A model generated the notes under the pieces. It saw only the letters and a program-made list of their open reading frames with translations, had not been told where the DNA came from and ran no database searches. 64,000 nucleotides of DNA. Source: Spirosoma sp. Its GTDB lineage: Bacteria > Bacteroidota > Bacteroidia > Cytophagales > Spirosomataceae. This document shows, one piece after another, positions 36,190-45,281 of this stretch (positions are counted from its first letter, which is position 1; each line of letters begins with the position of its first letter). The DNA lies in contig NZ_JAPLET010000014.1 in assembly GCF_026391055.1 (NCBI RefSeq), forward strand, positions 62,001 to 126,000. Reading direction: 5' to 3'. A program made the translations under genes and the position numbers.

Positions 36190-36516
36190 AAAGTCAACTG
36201 AAAGATGTTGAACCACTGAGCCACTGACCCCCTTAACCCTCATTTCTTTGCCACTCGCCACCTATTCTAAGGATTGAAAAAGGAAATAAGTACTTTTAAA
36301 CTCATCACTTTATCTCGTAGCAACCATGGCACAGAAATCATTACCCCCCAGATTTTCACTCAATCCCCGCCAAGTTTCAACGCGTCAGCTCGCTCTCCCG
36401 GCAGACTCCTCAAAGCGAATGACGACAATAACGATAACTGTGGTCGAAAACTTTTGAATTAAGGTGAATTTGCGTTTAAATTTGGATGATAAAATCTTAA
36501 TATAAACTCAATCCTT
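36190..36516. other. region upstream of the RiPP precursor
   Basis: Apart from the promoter at 36452-36484, nothing strong was seen. A TTG-started frame at 36274-36462 lacks an ATG and has no leader-like features that convince me. Confidence 0.5.
36452..36484 (+). promoter_or_regulatory. Bacteroidetes-type promoter of the RiPP precursor
   Basis: TTTTG at 36452-36456 as the -33 element and a perfect TAnnTTTG box, TAAATTTG, at 36477-36484, with 20 nt between. The ATG of the precursor lies 33 bp after the -7 box. Confidence 0.75.
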
Positions 36517-36651
36517 ATGAAACGCTTCCAGCTCAAAGAAATTAAGGTTTCCTCACGGATGACTCCGGCTGTTGTGAAATCCGCAGGTAAAAGCTCGACC
36601 GGTGGTGGTAACACAGGAGGCAGCATTACCACCACTACCGGTGGTGACTAA
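36517..36651 (+). CDS. cysteine-free RiPP precursor peptide (LanB substrate candidate)
   Basis: 44 residues. The leader has FQLKEIKVS at 4-12, which lines up with the FNLDLVSVS box of nisin-type class I lanthipeptide leaders (F, L, V, S conserved). The C-terminal half is a putative core made almost only of Gly, Ser and Thr: KSSTGGGNTGG then SITTTTGGD. Ten Ser/Thr occur from position 22 onward, and there is no Cys anywhere. It has its own consensus promoter, sits 65 bp before the dehydratase gene and is followed by a terminator-like hairpin. Dehydration to Dha/Dhb without lanthionine rings would be expected, because no Cys is present to form thioethers. The precursor role is inferred from context and the leader motif. 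Confidence 0.8.
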   Translation: MKRFQLKEIKVSSRMTPAVVKSAGKSSTGGGNTGGSITTTTGGD

Positions 36652-36675
36652 CGAGATTTGTTCTCCTTTTTAATG

Positions 36676-36710
36676 AACCCACCTGATAACGGGCTGGGTT
36701 TATTTTTTTT
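36676..36710 (+). terminator. terminator-like hairpin between precursor and dehydratase genes
   Basis: AACCCA (36676-36681), a 13-nt loop, TGGGTT (36695-36700) and TATTTTTTTT. It ends 6 bp before the LanB start codon. Partial termination here would give much more precursor than enzyme. Confidence 0.65.
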
Positions 36711-36716
36711 AGGGTT

Positions 36717-39700
36717 ATGGTAAAAAATGAAGTTGGTGACCATTCTTTTTTTGTCGTTAGAGCGGCTACCCATTCACTAAGCGATTTAATTAATCGTCTT
36801 GATCAAATACAAGCGAATCAGTCGCAAGACTACTTGCCCCTTATCACCGACTGGCTAAAGGAGCCCTGGAATCAAAAAGGGTTGTTTCTAGCAAGTCCGG
36901 ACCTGTACGAAGCCTGGCTTTCGCAGGCTCATCAGCAACAGCTTTCTTCACCTACCCTAAAAGCGCTTTGGCGGTACATCCTTCGCTCGTATTCACGAGC
37001 GACTCCTTTCGGCTTATTCGCTGGGGCCGGGCTAGGCCGCGTTGACAAGCAAAACGCTTTTACATTGGGTAGCCATCCGTGGCGGGTAGTCAGTCGACCA
37101 GATGCCACGTTACTCACCAGTGCTAGTGAGATTATCCTGCAGGAACCATTTGTACGCAAACAGCTACTTTATTCGCTCAATAACAGCCTCTATCAGGTAG
37201 GGGAAGAGTTTCGATTTTCACAATCCGTTCCAGAATCAACGGGCTTCAGGATTATACTAACCTCCTACGCGGTAACAGCGGAATTAAGCCTAATCGTTGA
37301 GAAACTAACCCAAGAAACTTACCTTAGTTTCCAGTCATTACTGGCCCTATTCGACTTGGAAGACCAGCAGGAGGCTGAAGTATTTGTAAATCAATTAATT
37401 GACAGTCAATTTCTATCGAACTCATTAATGATGCCGGTAACTGGTCCAAGTTGGATTAGTAGATTGACCCATCTGGATCAGACAAAACAGGTAGTTTCTC
37501 CGCTGCTTCGGGAATTAGTGACCATCAGTAACGATCTGATGAGTCAGGATCAAACACTGGAGGGCTTAGAGGCCACTCAAAAGAAGCTTAAAAAAATCAA
37601 TGGCCATCCACAAAGCAGTCCTGCCGAATACGCGGGGTCAATGATCCAGACGGATCTGGTATTCACTCCCGATCAGTTATCGCTTAACCAGCAACTCGTT
37701 CATCAGCTGGCCGAGCAGTTTTCCCAGATTCTCCCATTAATTCAAAATAAGAGGGAGTTTCCAATAGCCAACTTTATTCGCAAATTTAGGGAACGTTATC
37801 AGGATGCAACGGTCGATTTGCTCACGGCCCTCGATCCCGAATACGGTTTAGGCTTTCATGTCCAGTCGGAAGCAAGTACGAGTCTGTTAAAACAAATTCC
37901 GTTTGCATCACCGGCCAACGAAGCCTCCGAAACCCCCTCAAACCTTGTTAAATTGATCTACGAGCGCTTTTCGTTAACGGGGCACATGGAAATTTCGTTA
38001 ACCGAAGAGGATATCATCCCGCTTTTAGAAGATCAGCCCAAGCGGCCATTACCGCCAAGTTTTTATTTGTTTGGCGAGTTGTATCAGCAACCACCCGTAG
38101 CAAAAGAAAGCGTAGAGGATTTGGTCAACCCTCTACCGACCAGTCATTGGCATTTCTCGATTAATGCGGGAACCACCTCATCGCCCACTTTTTTACTCGG
38201 CAGGTTTTGTCTTAATGATCCCCTGTTAACCCGGCAGGTTCAGGAGATGTGTGCTTGGGAGCAGTCCCAGTATCCAAATGAAATACTGGCTGAAGTTGTA
38301 CATGCTCCGCCAAGCCCTAATCGGGCTCGAAATGTAGTTTCCAGGCCTGTCTTACGATCGTACGAAATACCTTATCTGACACCGGCAGGGGTCGCCGCTG
38401 ATCGAGTTATTAGCCTCAACGACTTAGGCGTTTACGTTACGCATACGGAACAAATCTACCTCATCAACAAATCAACTGGCCAGCGAATACGGCCTAGGCT
38501 TAGTACAGCGCATAAATTTACGTTAGGCGATGATATCTATCAATTCCTGGGATACATCGAGCAGCTGGAAACGAATCGCTATGGGGTTCGATGGGGCTAT
38601 TTCAAAGATCAGCCAGTACTGCCCCGAATAACCTACAAAAATTTAATTCTTCAACCCGCACGCTGGACAATCCGCCGTTCCACTGTTCAACAGAACGGCC
38701 CAGTCACCCTGCAACACATACGCCGGTTATACAATCTACCAAAGTACCTGCAGCTCATAGAGCGGGATCTTACCCTGTTTCTGGATCTGGATGCAGCACC
38801 TTGTCAAACGATTCTCCTTGATGAACTAAATAAAAACGAGCTCATTCGATTGACAGAATGGTTACCTGCTTCTTACCAGCCCTGGCTTGTCGAGAAAGAC
38901 AGATATTTTGTGTCTGAACTGATCATACCGCTGAAAGGGCTTTCGACTACGCCCGGCAATCCTACGCAGCGTGTTGTCTTCGATCAGACTACTCAGGAAG
39001 CCCGCACCGTGTATCCAGGTGGGCCATGGTTATATTACAAAATCTATCTCAGTGAATTAGCGGCGGATTATTTTCTGACGCACTGCTTGTTCGACTTCAC
39101 TAATCAACTCCTGTCAAGTGGGTTATGTCAACAATTCTTCTTTATTCGCTTTGCCGATCCCGACTTCCATATTCGTATACGTTTTCAATCCGATACAAGT
39201 GTTATTAGTAAACTTATTGAGGCCTGTAATTCATTTTTCACGCCCTCAACACCTGATTCACTTGTTTATCGCTTTTCAATCGAGACCTACCAGCGTGAGA
39301 TAGAACGGTACACGCCAGAATTGATGGCGGCCTGCGAGACTGTATTCAGCCAGGATAGTCTGATGATTTTGACTTACTTGTCCTCCCAGGAGAACTCGTC
39401 CAAATCTGATATCGAGCGTTATGCTTTTGCCATAGGACAGGTCAGTAACTTAGTAGACGATTTTCGCTATTCACTGGAAGCTAAAATTGCATTCTGTCAA
39501 CGAAATCAAACCAGTTACTGGCATGAGGAGGGCAGTTTGAAATCTGTCAAAAAAGGCTTAAATTCTTTATTTCGTCAGTATGCCGATTCAATCTTCGATC
39601 AGGCGCAACAACTTACTGACGACTTCCTGCACCGCTCGCAGGCGTTTCAAGCGGCACTTGATCAAATCAATTTATTCTATCAGCAAAAGCCCCAGACGGT

Positions 39701-39860
39701 CGTTAAAGATGAGCTGCTAACCAGCCTTATTCACATGCACATCAACCGTCTATTCCCCACGGAACAACGGCGGCATGAGCTGGTTATTTATCACTTCTTA
39801 GTGCGTCGATATGAGTCGCTCCTGGCTAGGCTGAAAACAGATACCGCGTCCCCCCATTGA
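36717..39860 (+). CDS. LanB-type lantibiotic dehydratase, full length
   Basis: 1047 residues. The N-terminal glutamylation domain has the hallmark RYILRSYSRATPFGLFAG near 86-103 and extends to about 700. The C-terminal SpaB_C/thiopeptide-type elimination domain runs from PGGPWLYYKIYL near 768 to about 1040, with FFIRFADPDFHIRIRF near 803-818. Class I LanB enzymes use glutamyl-tRNA to glutamylate Ser/Thr and then eliminate glutamate, giving Dha/Dhb. Both halves are present, so this is neither a split enzyme nor a PEARL-type amino-acid ligase. No LanC cyclase, LanT exporter or LanP protease lies next to it. It acts in the cytoplasm on the peptide encoded just upstream. Confidence 0.92.
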   Translation: MVKNEVGDHSFFVVRAATHSLSDLINRLDQIQANQSQDYLPLITDWLKEPWNQKGLFLASPDLYEAWLSQAHQQQLSSPTLKALWRYILRSYSRATPFGLFAGAGLGRVDKQNAFTLGSHPWRVVSRPDATLLTSASEIILQEPFVRKQLLYSLNNSLYQVGEEFRFSQSVPESTGFRIILTSYAVTAELSLIVEKLTQETYLSFQSLLALFDLEDQQEAEVFVNQLIDSQFLSNSLMMPVTGPSWISRLTHLDQTKQVVSPLLRELVTISNDLMSQDQTLEGLEATQKKLKKINGHPQSSPAEYAGSMIQTDLVFTPDQLSLNQQLVHQLAEQFSQILPLIQNKREFPIANFIRKFRERYQDATVDLLTALDPEYGLGFHVQSEASTSLLKQIPFASPANEASETPSNLVKLIYERFSLTGHMEISLTEEDIIPLLEDQPKRPLPPSFYLFGELYQQPPVAKESVEDLVNPLPTSHWHFSINAGTTSSPTFLLGRFCLNDPLLTRQVQEMCAWEQSQYPNEILAEVVHAPPSPNRARNVVSRPVLRSYEIPYLTPAGVAADRVISLNDLGVYVTHTEQIYLINKSTGQRIRPRLSTAHKFTLGDDIYQFLGYIEQLETNRYGVRWGYFKDQPVLPRITYKNLILQPARWTIRRSTVQQNGPVTLQHIRRLYNLPKYLQLIERDLTLFLDLDAAPCQTILLDELNKNELIRLTEWLPASYQPWLVEKDRYFVSELIIPLKGLSTTPGNPTQRVVFDQTTQEARTVYPGGPWLYYKIYLSELAADYFLTHCLFDFTNQLLSSGLCQQFFFIRFADPDFHIRIRFQSDTSVISKLIEACNSFFTPSTPDSLVYRFSIETYQREIERYTPELMAACETVFSQDSLMILTYLSSQENSSKSDIERYAFAIGQVSNLVDDFRYSLEAKIAFCQRNQTSYWHEEGSLKSVKKGLNSLFRQYADSIFDQAQQLTDDFLHRSQAFQAALDQINLFYQQKPQTVVKDELLTSLIHMHINRLFPTEQRRHELVIYHFLVRRYESLLARLKTDTASPH

Positions 39861-40254
39861 TCACGCCTAGTTAGTTGTAGACATAACAAGGGCCGTTTAC
39901 CCGGACAGCTCAGGTCATTCTTCCTTGTAAAACGGCTCATTAAGCCATTGAGCGAACGCATCACCGTATACCGGTATTTATGCTTGAATAAAGCAGATCC
40001 CTGCTGATCATTTAAGTATCTGTTCAGATAGTACTACTTAACTTAATCATTCGCCCCTCTTACCTACTTGTTCAGTCAGTTCGCCACATTTCTGCCGAAG
40101 CATACCGCTTAATAAAGCAAATTAGATAAGTCAACTTTCTTGAAAGGGCATCAAGATGGGTTGGCCTTTGTGTTTACTGCTCTAAATCTGATCAAAAATT
40201 TAATAAAAGAGAGACCGTAAAATTTGGTCAAAAAGTATTTAAATATATACCTTT
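39861..40254. other. intergenic region after the dehydratase gene
   Basis: 394 bp with no gene of convincing quality. An imperfect inverted repeat, GGCCGTTTAC / GTAAAACGGC (about 39892-39946), could be the end of the lanB transcript, but it lacks a U-tract. No -7 box of good quality was found before 40255. Confidence 0.4.
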
Positions 40255-40665
40255 ATGAAACATTTTGAAGGTTTCTCCCTTGCTCAACCTCTTGCCTCAC
40301 TGATGGATCAATTTCCTAATTTATCTCAAAAAGCCGATGCGCTGCCTGAGCTTTGGCAAGTCGGACAGCTGGTAACCCTTGCTGAACCGCATTATGGGCC
40401 TCATAATCCCTGTGGCAGCGTTGGCGTCGTATATGTCATTGATACCGAAGATCCTGACATGCCTTACGTTGGCATTCTAATGGAATCCGGTGATGATTTG
40501 AATTTGATTGACGCCTTAGCCGTCCACAACAGCTTTATAAGCTTGGGAATTGTCCCATTCGACTATGAATTTTCAAGCTGTCAAACGCTGATTGCAGATC
40601 AACAAGAAGGCTTGTTTCTGCCTTGTTTTCAAGCCGCTCATCAACTGATGCATAAGGATGAATAA
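40255..40665 (+). CDS. hypothetical protein
   Basis: 136 residues, acidic, no membrane segment or signal peptide. A central part (LWQVGQLVTLAEPHYGPHNP, then GSVGVVYVIDTEDPDM) looks like a small beta-rich domain, possibly SH3-like. The stop codon overlaps the start of the next gene by 8 bp, so the two are co-translated. It opens a block with a small membrane protein and the topoisomerase. Family not recognised. Confidence 0.55.
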   Translation: MKHFEGFSLAQPLASLMDQFPNLSQKADALPELWQVGQLVTLAEPHYGPHNPCGSVGVVYVIDTEDPDMPYVGILMESGDDLNLIDALAVHNSFISLGIVPFDYEFSSCQTLIADQQEGLFLPCFQAAHQLMHKDE

Positions 40666-40984
40666 GTTTACTCAAGAAATAGGAAACTGGCCGTTATGGA
40701 GTCAGCTCCTGCTACTGGTAGTCCTGGGGTTAGTCATTCATTTTTGGTTTGGACGCCTGAGCAGCTCCGTGCTGGCAACCAGAACAGCCGGTGGGTCTTT
40801 CGAACGGTTGTGGCGGTTGATACAATGTGTGCTCTGGGCAACCGGCCTAAGCTGGATAGCGGTTCGCTTTTGCGTGGGTACCAATGGTCAGGGTAGGCCC
40901 TATGAATGGGGGTTTTATGGCCGTGTACTTTTTGTCGGGTTGACAGCTTACCTATCTAATTTTCTAACCCGTTACTTTTCTTAA
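40658..40984 (+). CDS. small membrane protein
   Basis: 108 residues with three hydrophobic segments (about 12-30, 52-68, 84-102). It overlaps the gene before it by 8 bp and ends 3 bp before the topoisomerase gene, so all three form one unit. No motif suggests a function. Confidence 0.6.
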   Translation: MNKFTQEIGNWPLWSQLLLLVVLGLVIHFWFGRLSSSVLATRTAGGSFERLWRLIQCVLWATGLSWIAVRFCVGTNGQGRPYEWGFYGRVLFVGLTAYLSNFLTRYFS

Positions 40985-40987
40985 TTC

Positions 40988-43180
40988 ATGGCTAAGCATC
41001 TACTCATTGTTGAGTCACCAAATAAAAAACAAAAAATAGGTCAATACCTTGATGAATTATATGGTAGCGGCCAGTGGCACGTAGCCGCCAGTGTAGGTCA
41101 CGTTCAGGATCTGCCGGAAAAGGAGTTAGGCATCAACCGGGAGCGCAACTACAGCATGTCCTATCAGGTAAGCCGGGATAAGGAAAAAGTCGTTAGTGGC
41201 CTAAAGAATCTGGTTCGGGAGGTGGGTGCTGATCATGTAATTTTAGCCACTGATCCTGATCGGGAGGGCGAAGCCATTTCCTGGCATTTGAGCCGATTGC
41301 TCAACCTATCACCAGACAAGGCACAACGGGCCACCTTTCAGGAGATTACTAAAGCAGCTATCAAATCAGCGCTGGACAGCCGGCGGCCAATCAACATGAG
41401 CCTGGTCAAAGCCCAGGAAGCCCGGCGTGCCATCGACAGGATCGCCGGCTATGAAGTATCGGATATCGCCCGGCGCAAAACAGGTAAAAATCTAACAGCA
41501 GGCCGCGTGCAGAGTGTTGCTTTAAAGCTAATCGTAGAACGGGAAAAAACGATCTCTTCGTTTACAAATCAGTTCACCTTCAAGCTCACGGCTGTCTTTA
41601 CGAGCCCTAAACATGAGTTAATCAAAGCCAATTACGTAGGGTCGGGGGAAGCGGACATCCAAAAAATGAACGCATTGCCTGTTTTACAGGCTTATCTAAA
41701 TACCGCCACCGGCAAGTTGTGGCGCTTGCTGGATAAACAAAGCAAGCCCGTACTGCGGCAGCCTGGTCCGGCTTTCACTACCTCCTTACTGCAACAGGAA
41801 GCCATTCGCAAGCTATCCAAAGGAAATGACCGATGGGGCGCAAAACGGGTTATGGAGGTTGCTCAGGCGTTATTCGCAGCGGGTCATATTACGTATATGC
41901 GTACTGACTCACCCAACCTCTCGCTTGAAGCGGTTGTGGCCATTCAACAGCAGGTTATTAGCCAATTCGGTGAATCCTATTTTCAGCCCCGGCGCTTTCC
42001 CGTCAAAGCCGATGCGCAGGAAGCCCATGAAGCGATCCGACCGACTCATATGGATGTTAAAACGGCGGGAAATAACGTGGATGAACAATCCTTATACCGG
42101 CTCATCTATACGCGGGCCATGGCCTCACAAATGAAACCAGCCCAGTACGAGGAGACCATGCTAACGATCGGCACCGGGCAACCCATTGATACGTTTCAGG
42201 CAAAAGCCAGTACCTTAATTTTTGAGGGTTACCGCGCTATCTATACGGAGGCCGATGAGGAGGAGGTAAGTGACGCAGCGTCCGTTATTTCGCCCGTAGC
42301 GGTTGGTACAACGCTGCGCGTCGATCAAATGCAGGGTAAACAAACCTACCGACAGCCCCCAAAGCGATTTGATGAAGCAACCCTGATTAAAAATATGGAA
42401 CAGAAAGGGATCGGGCGACCATCTACCTACGCGAGTATCCTATCGACGATTCAAAAGCGAGGTTATGCTGAAACGGGCAATGTCGCTGCCCGAAAATTGC
42501 CGGCAACCCTCATTACGCTGAAACAGGGGTCGATTCGTACTACGACCGAGCAACAATCCGTTGGGGGTGACAAAGCCAAACTGGTTCCCACGGCTACGGG
42601 TATTCAATTAGCCGATTTTCTGGAAGCGAATTTCTCCCCATTAGTTGACTACGGGTTTACGGCAGGTATGGAGAAACAGCTTGACGAAATAGTTGAGGGC
42701 AAAAGCAAATTTCTGACTGTTATTCAAAGCTATGATCAAATGCATCAGCGAATGATTGCCCATGTGGAAGCGACGCTTCCTGATGCCAAGCGGGAAACGG
42801 CTACCCGGTTACTGGGGGAGTACAAGAATAAACCCGTTCGGGTAGGCACCTCAAAACAAGGAACGTACCTTTTATATAACGATGCGTTTACGGGGGTCGA
42901 GTCGCTATCCGCCGATGAGGTAACGCTGGAGCTTGCTATTCCAATGTTAGAATCAAGTTCTTCGACACCGGCTGCTAAAGGACTTACAATCATTCACAAA
43001 GCCGGAAAATACGAAGTCCGGAAAGGGCCGTTTGGGTACTACCTAACGGATGGGGTTACGAATGCTAAACTGCCTAAGCAGTTTGCTACGGAAAGCCAGA
43101 TGAAAACGATTAAGGCTGCTGATGCACAGACGATCATAAAAGCCTATCTGGAATGGAAAAAAAAAGCCACCAATAAGTAG
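40988..43180 (+). CDS. type IA DNA topoisomerase
   Basis: 730 residues. Toprim motifs: LLIVESPNKK at 4-13 and DPDREGEAISWHL near 88-100. The active-site Tyr is in ITYMRTDSPN near residue 303, and the GIGRPSTYASI motif follows near 474. There is no cysteine-rich zinc tail; a short repeat-like C-terminal domain (about 600-725) contains GKYEVRKGPFGYYLTDG. It relaxes negatively supercoiled DNA by single-strand passage. Topoisomerases of this type are common cargo of Bacteroidetes conjugative elements and probably help with the single-stranded intermediates of transfer or replication. Confidence 0.92.
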   Translation: MAKHLLIVESPNKKQKIGQYLDELYGSGQWHVAASVGHVQDLPEKELGINRERNYSMSYQVSRDKEKVVSGLKNLVREVGADHVILATDPDREGEAISWHLSRLLNLSPDKAQRATFQEITKAAIKSALDSRRPINMSLVKAQEARRAIDRIAGYEVSDIARRKTGKNLTAGRVQSVALKLIVEREKTISSFTNQFTFKLTAVFTSPKHELIKANYVGSGEADIQKMNALPVLQAYLNTATGKLWRLLDKQSKPVLRQPGPAFTTSLLQQEAIRKLSKGNDRWGAKRVMEVAQALFAAGHITYMRTDSPNLSLEAVVAIQQQVISQFGESYFQPRRFPVKADAQEAHEAIRPTHMDVKTAGNNVDEQSLYRLIYTRAMASQMKPAQYEETMLTIGTGQPIDTFQAKASTLIFEGYRAIYTEADEEEVSDAASVISPVAVGTTLRVDQMQGKQTYRQPPKRFDEATLIKNMEQKGIGRPSTYASILSTIQKRGYAETGNVAARKLPATLITLKQGSIRTTTEQQSVGGDKAKLVPTATGIQLADFLEANFSPLVDYGFTAGMEKQLDEIVEGKSKFLTVIQSYDQMHQRMIAHVEATLPDAKRETATRLLGEYKNKPVRVGTSKQGTYLLYNDAFTGVESLSADEVTLELAIPMLESSSSTPAAKGLTIIHKAGKYEVRKGPFGYYLTDGVTNAKLPKQFATESQMKTIKAADAQTIIKAYLEWKKKATNK

Positions 43181-43201
43181 CCCCTCTTTTTTTGCGATTT
43201 T

Positions 43202-43221
43202 TGAACCGAAAAAAAAAATAA
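43202..43221 (+). repeat. GTGACCG-A9 motif, variant copy 5
   Basis: TGAACCG, ten A, TAA: a variant of the motif in the short region before the LytTR gene at 43314. Confidence 0.4.
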
Positions 43222-43313
43222 AAATATCTACAAAAAAAGCTTTATTTGAAATCTAATTTTAAAGGTTGGCTGTACATCGCCTTTAAAATTCCCCAAAAAA
43301 CGCTACTTTAGCC

Positions 43314-43889
43314 ATGCACCGTATACGCCTTAATGCAACGATCCGGTATTTAAGAATTCCTACCTACGGTGGAGGTACCGAAAAAATAAGAGTAACGGAT
43401 GAAAATGAAGATCGGCTTTCTTCCTGTAAGCCGTGTGAACCCTGTTCAACTGACGAGTTAGAATGGTTAACTGAAGCGACAATGCCAAACGATACACAAA
43501 ATGCCATTATAGTTGGGGAGCCGGCTTATCTGATCTATCGGGAAGTAAATGCTAATGGCAATAAATCTGAGCTGGAGCCCCTGCGCAATGAAGAAATTAT
43601 TCGACTGGAAAGCAATGGAGGGTATTGTTACATTTATCTCAAGGATAATACCCGGTATTTATTAGCGATGAGTCTCAAATGGGTGTCGAAATACTTACAC
43701 GATTTTGTCCGAATTCACCGAACCCATGCGGTTAATCCGATCTACGTAAAGCAGTATTTACTGGATCACCAAAAGAGACAGAAAGACCGGTATTTGCTGC
43801 TGAAAACCGATGAGAAGTTACCCTGGTCTCGACGCCACCTTCGTGAACGACGGCAGGATTCTCCCCAGTTATTTGATTTAATCCTTTAA
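43314..43889 (+). CDS. stand-alone LytTR DNA-binding protein
   Basis: 191 residues without a receiver domain. The C-terminal half (about 80-165) is LytTR-like: EIIRLESNGGYCYIYLKDN, then YLHDFVRIHRTHAVNPIYV, matching the IHR-x-x-x-VNP pattern of LytTR regulators. The N-terminal ~80 residues are unlike any domain I know and contain a CKPCEPC cluster that may bind metal. Likely a transcription regulator of the element. The gene is preceded by an A-tract motif copy and followed 12 bp later by the next gene. Confidence 0.75.
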   Translation: MHRIRLNATIRYLRIPTYGGGTEKIRVTDENEDRLSSCKPCEPCSTDELEWLTEATMPNDTQNAIIVGEPAYLIYREVNANGNKSELEPLRNEEIIRLESNGGYCYIYLKDNTRYLLAMSLKWVSKYLHDFVRIHRTHAVNPIYVKQYLLDHQKRQKDRYLLLKTDEKLPWSRRHLRERRQDSPQLFDLIL

Positions 43890-43901
43890 CTATGACCGAC
43901 G

Positions 43902-44501
43902 ATGAGCCTTCTATTGCCAATAATTCGGCAAAGTCCAACCGACTTAACCACGGGTGAATACGTGGGTATATTGTTTCGTATTGTTGAAAAAGGAACGCAG
44001 GAAGAGCTATTCAAACAAACGAATCAACTGTATCAGCGGCCAAAAGTACTGTTGACTTGGGTATTGCCGGATCAGTATGAACTCGTTCAAAATCAACCGC
44101 GTCCCGTCCTGATCCATAAAGAATACACGCAATCACTCCGGCAAAGCTCGCACCTGTACCGGGATGTCATTGGGATGAGAGGCTATGACTTTTCTGAATC
44201 GGAGCTTACCTATCCATTTGATCTGTTATCCCTGTTAGGAACTCCCAGTCTTTTATCGGTACAGGTAACCAAAAAAGGTGAAACCTGCCATCCTGAGTTA
44301 AAACAGATTAAACCACTCTCCGCTGACACCGGCGTATCCGATTGTCCATATGACTTTTATTCGCTGACATTTAAAGACTGGAACTGGGAAATATACGATG
44401 AATTAAGCCAGAAGCTACAGCAGGAGATTGCCCGATCACCAGAGTATGCAAAGCTGCCCGCCCGGGTTAACCAGCCTACAATTGAAAATCATGATCAGTA
44501 G
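43902..44501 (+). CDS. phage/plasmid-type conserved protein of unknown function
   Basis: 199 residues. The segment LLTWVLPDQYEL ... IHKEYTQSLRQSSHLYRDVI ... MRGYDFSESEL ... FDLLSLLGTPSLLSV (about 48-125) resembles a small protein family found in phage replication or recombination modules. It has the pattern S-x-L, then G-x-x-F, then FD-LLG. Those proteins bind or handle single-stranded DNA in some annotations; I treat that as a hint only. It follows the LytTR gene by 12 bp. Confidence 0.5.
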   Translation: MSLLLPIIRQSPTDLTTGEYVGILFRIVEKGTQEELFKQTNQLYQRPKVLLTWVLPDQYELVQNQPRPVLIHKEYTQSLRQSSHLYRDVIGMRGYDFSESELTYPFDLLSLLGTPSLLSVQVTKKGETCHPELKQIKPLSADTGVSDCPYDFYSLTFKDWNWEIYDELSQKLQQEIARSPEYAKLPARVNQPTIENHDQ

Positions 44502-44537
44502 CTAAGTCGTATTGATTAGAGTGCCTGACCAGCTAGG

Positions 44538-44565
44538 CTGTTTATTTAACGCGTCGAATAAACAG
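44538..44565. repeat. perfect 9-bp inverted repeat
   Basis: CTGTTTATT, 10-nt loop, AATAAACAG, in the region after the 43902 gene. There is no U-tract, so it may be an operator or a transcript end. Confidence 0.4.
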
Positions 44566-44684
44566 GGCGATAACCGGGAAGAAATGATAAGCTCTTGTAC
44601 TCATTTTCAGACGTATTAGCCCGATTCTTTTTGAAGTAGATTGTATATTGAATAGGGAACAAACCTTTAAAAGCCCGCCTGGTC

Positions 44685-45092
44685 ATGAAACGCCTTTTTG
44701 AACCCCTGTCATTACCGTTTAGAGTGCCTAAGCTGTTTGCTATTCCCTACTACATACAGGCTTTCCTGGTAGGAGCAATCCGGCTGACCATCGCCATTCT
44801 ACTGGGACCAGAGGCCTATTTCATCAGCCGGCTTCGCATTGGTATGGCCATCAGCGTTTTCCTGGTGAAGATGGTCTTTGCTTTGTTTAAACAGGATGCA
44901 ACCGGGCGGCAGTGGATGCTCTATCTTGCCATAGCTGCTGAAATCGTTCAAATTGGTATGTCTCTGTACGTTGGCTACCGGCTCGCTAATGCCACACCCA
45001 CGATTGAAGTTGTTGAGCAAATTGACATTGTCGATGAACAGGGGCGGTTGATTACCACCTACGAGAAGAAAGTCTCACCGGAAGAATTATAG
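44685..45092 (+). CDS. small membrane protein
   Basis: 135 residues with three or four hydrophobic segments (about 18-42, 50-68, 80-103) and a charged C-terminal tail (VVEQIDIVDEQGRLITTYEK). No recognised family. A terminator lies just downstream. Confidence 0.6.
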   Translation: MKRLFEPLSLPFRVPKLFAIPYYIQAFLVGAIRLTIAILLGPEAYFISRLRIGMAISVFLVKMVFALFKQDATGRQWMLYLAIAAEIVQIGMSLYVGYRLANATPTIEVVEQIDIVDEQGRLITTYEKKVSPEEL

Positions 45093-45107
45093 ATTGAGCA
45101 TTTACGT

Positions 45108-45137
45108 GCCATCGTGGCCAACGCGATGGCTTTTTTT
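45108..45137 (+). terminator. intrinsic terminator
   Basis: GCCATCG, 9-nt loop, CGATGGC, then seven T. It ends the transcript of the membrane-protein gene. Confidence 0.85.
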
Positions 45138-45221
45138 GCCCTGCAGTAAAGCCCTTACGCCGGATTGGCCCCAAAATCTATGGAATTTAAAATTTCATTT
45201 TTCGGCTTATTTGGCTTAATA

Positions 45222-45241
45222 AATTATTTTTTTTTTGGTCA
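45222..45241 (-). repeat. GTGACCG-A9 motif, variant copy 6
   Basis: On the minus strand TTGACC, ten A, TAATT, lacking one G of the consensus. It lies about 45 bp upstream of the plus-strand gene at 45282, in the inverse orientation. Confidence 0.4.
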
Positions 45242-45281
45242 ATAAGACTTAGGTTTATTCATTCATCTTAGTTTAACGATC

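Noticed and set aside
36274..36462. TTG-started ORF upstream of the RiPP precursor, possible second precursor
   Set aside because: No ATG, no leader box like FQLKEIKVS, and the composition does not resemble a core peptide.
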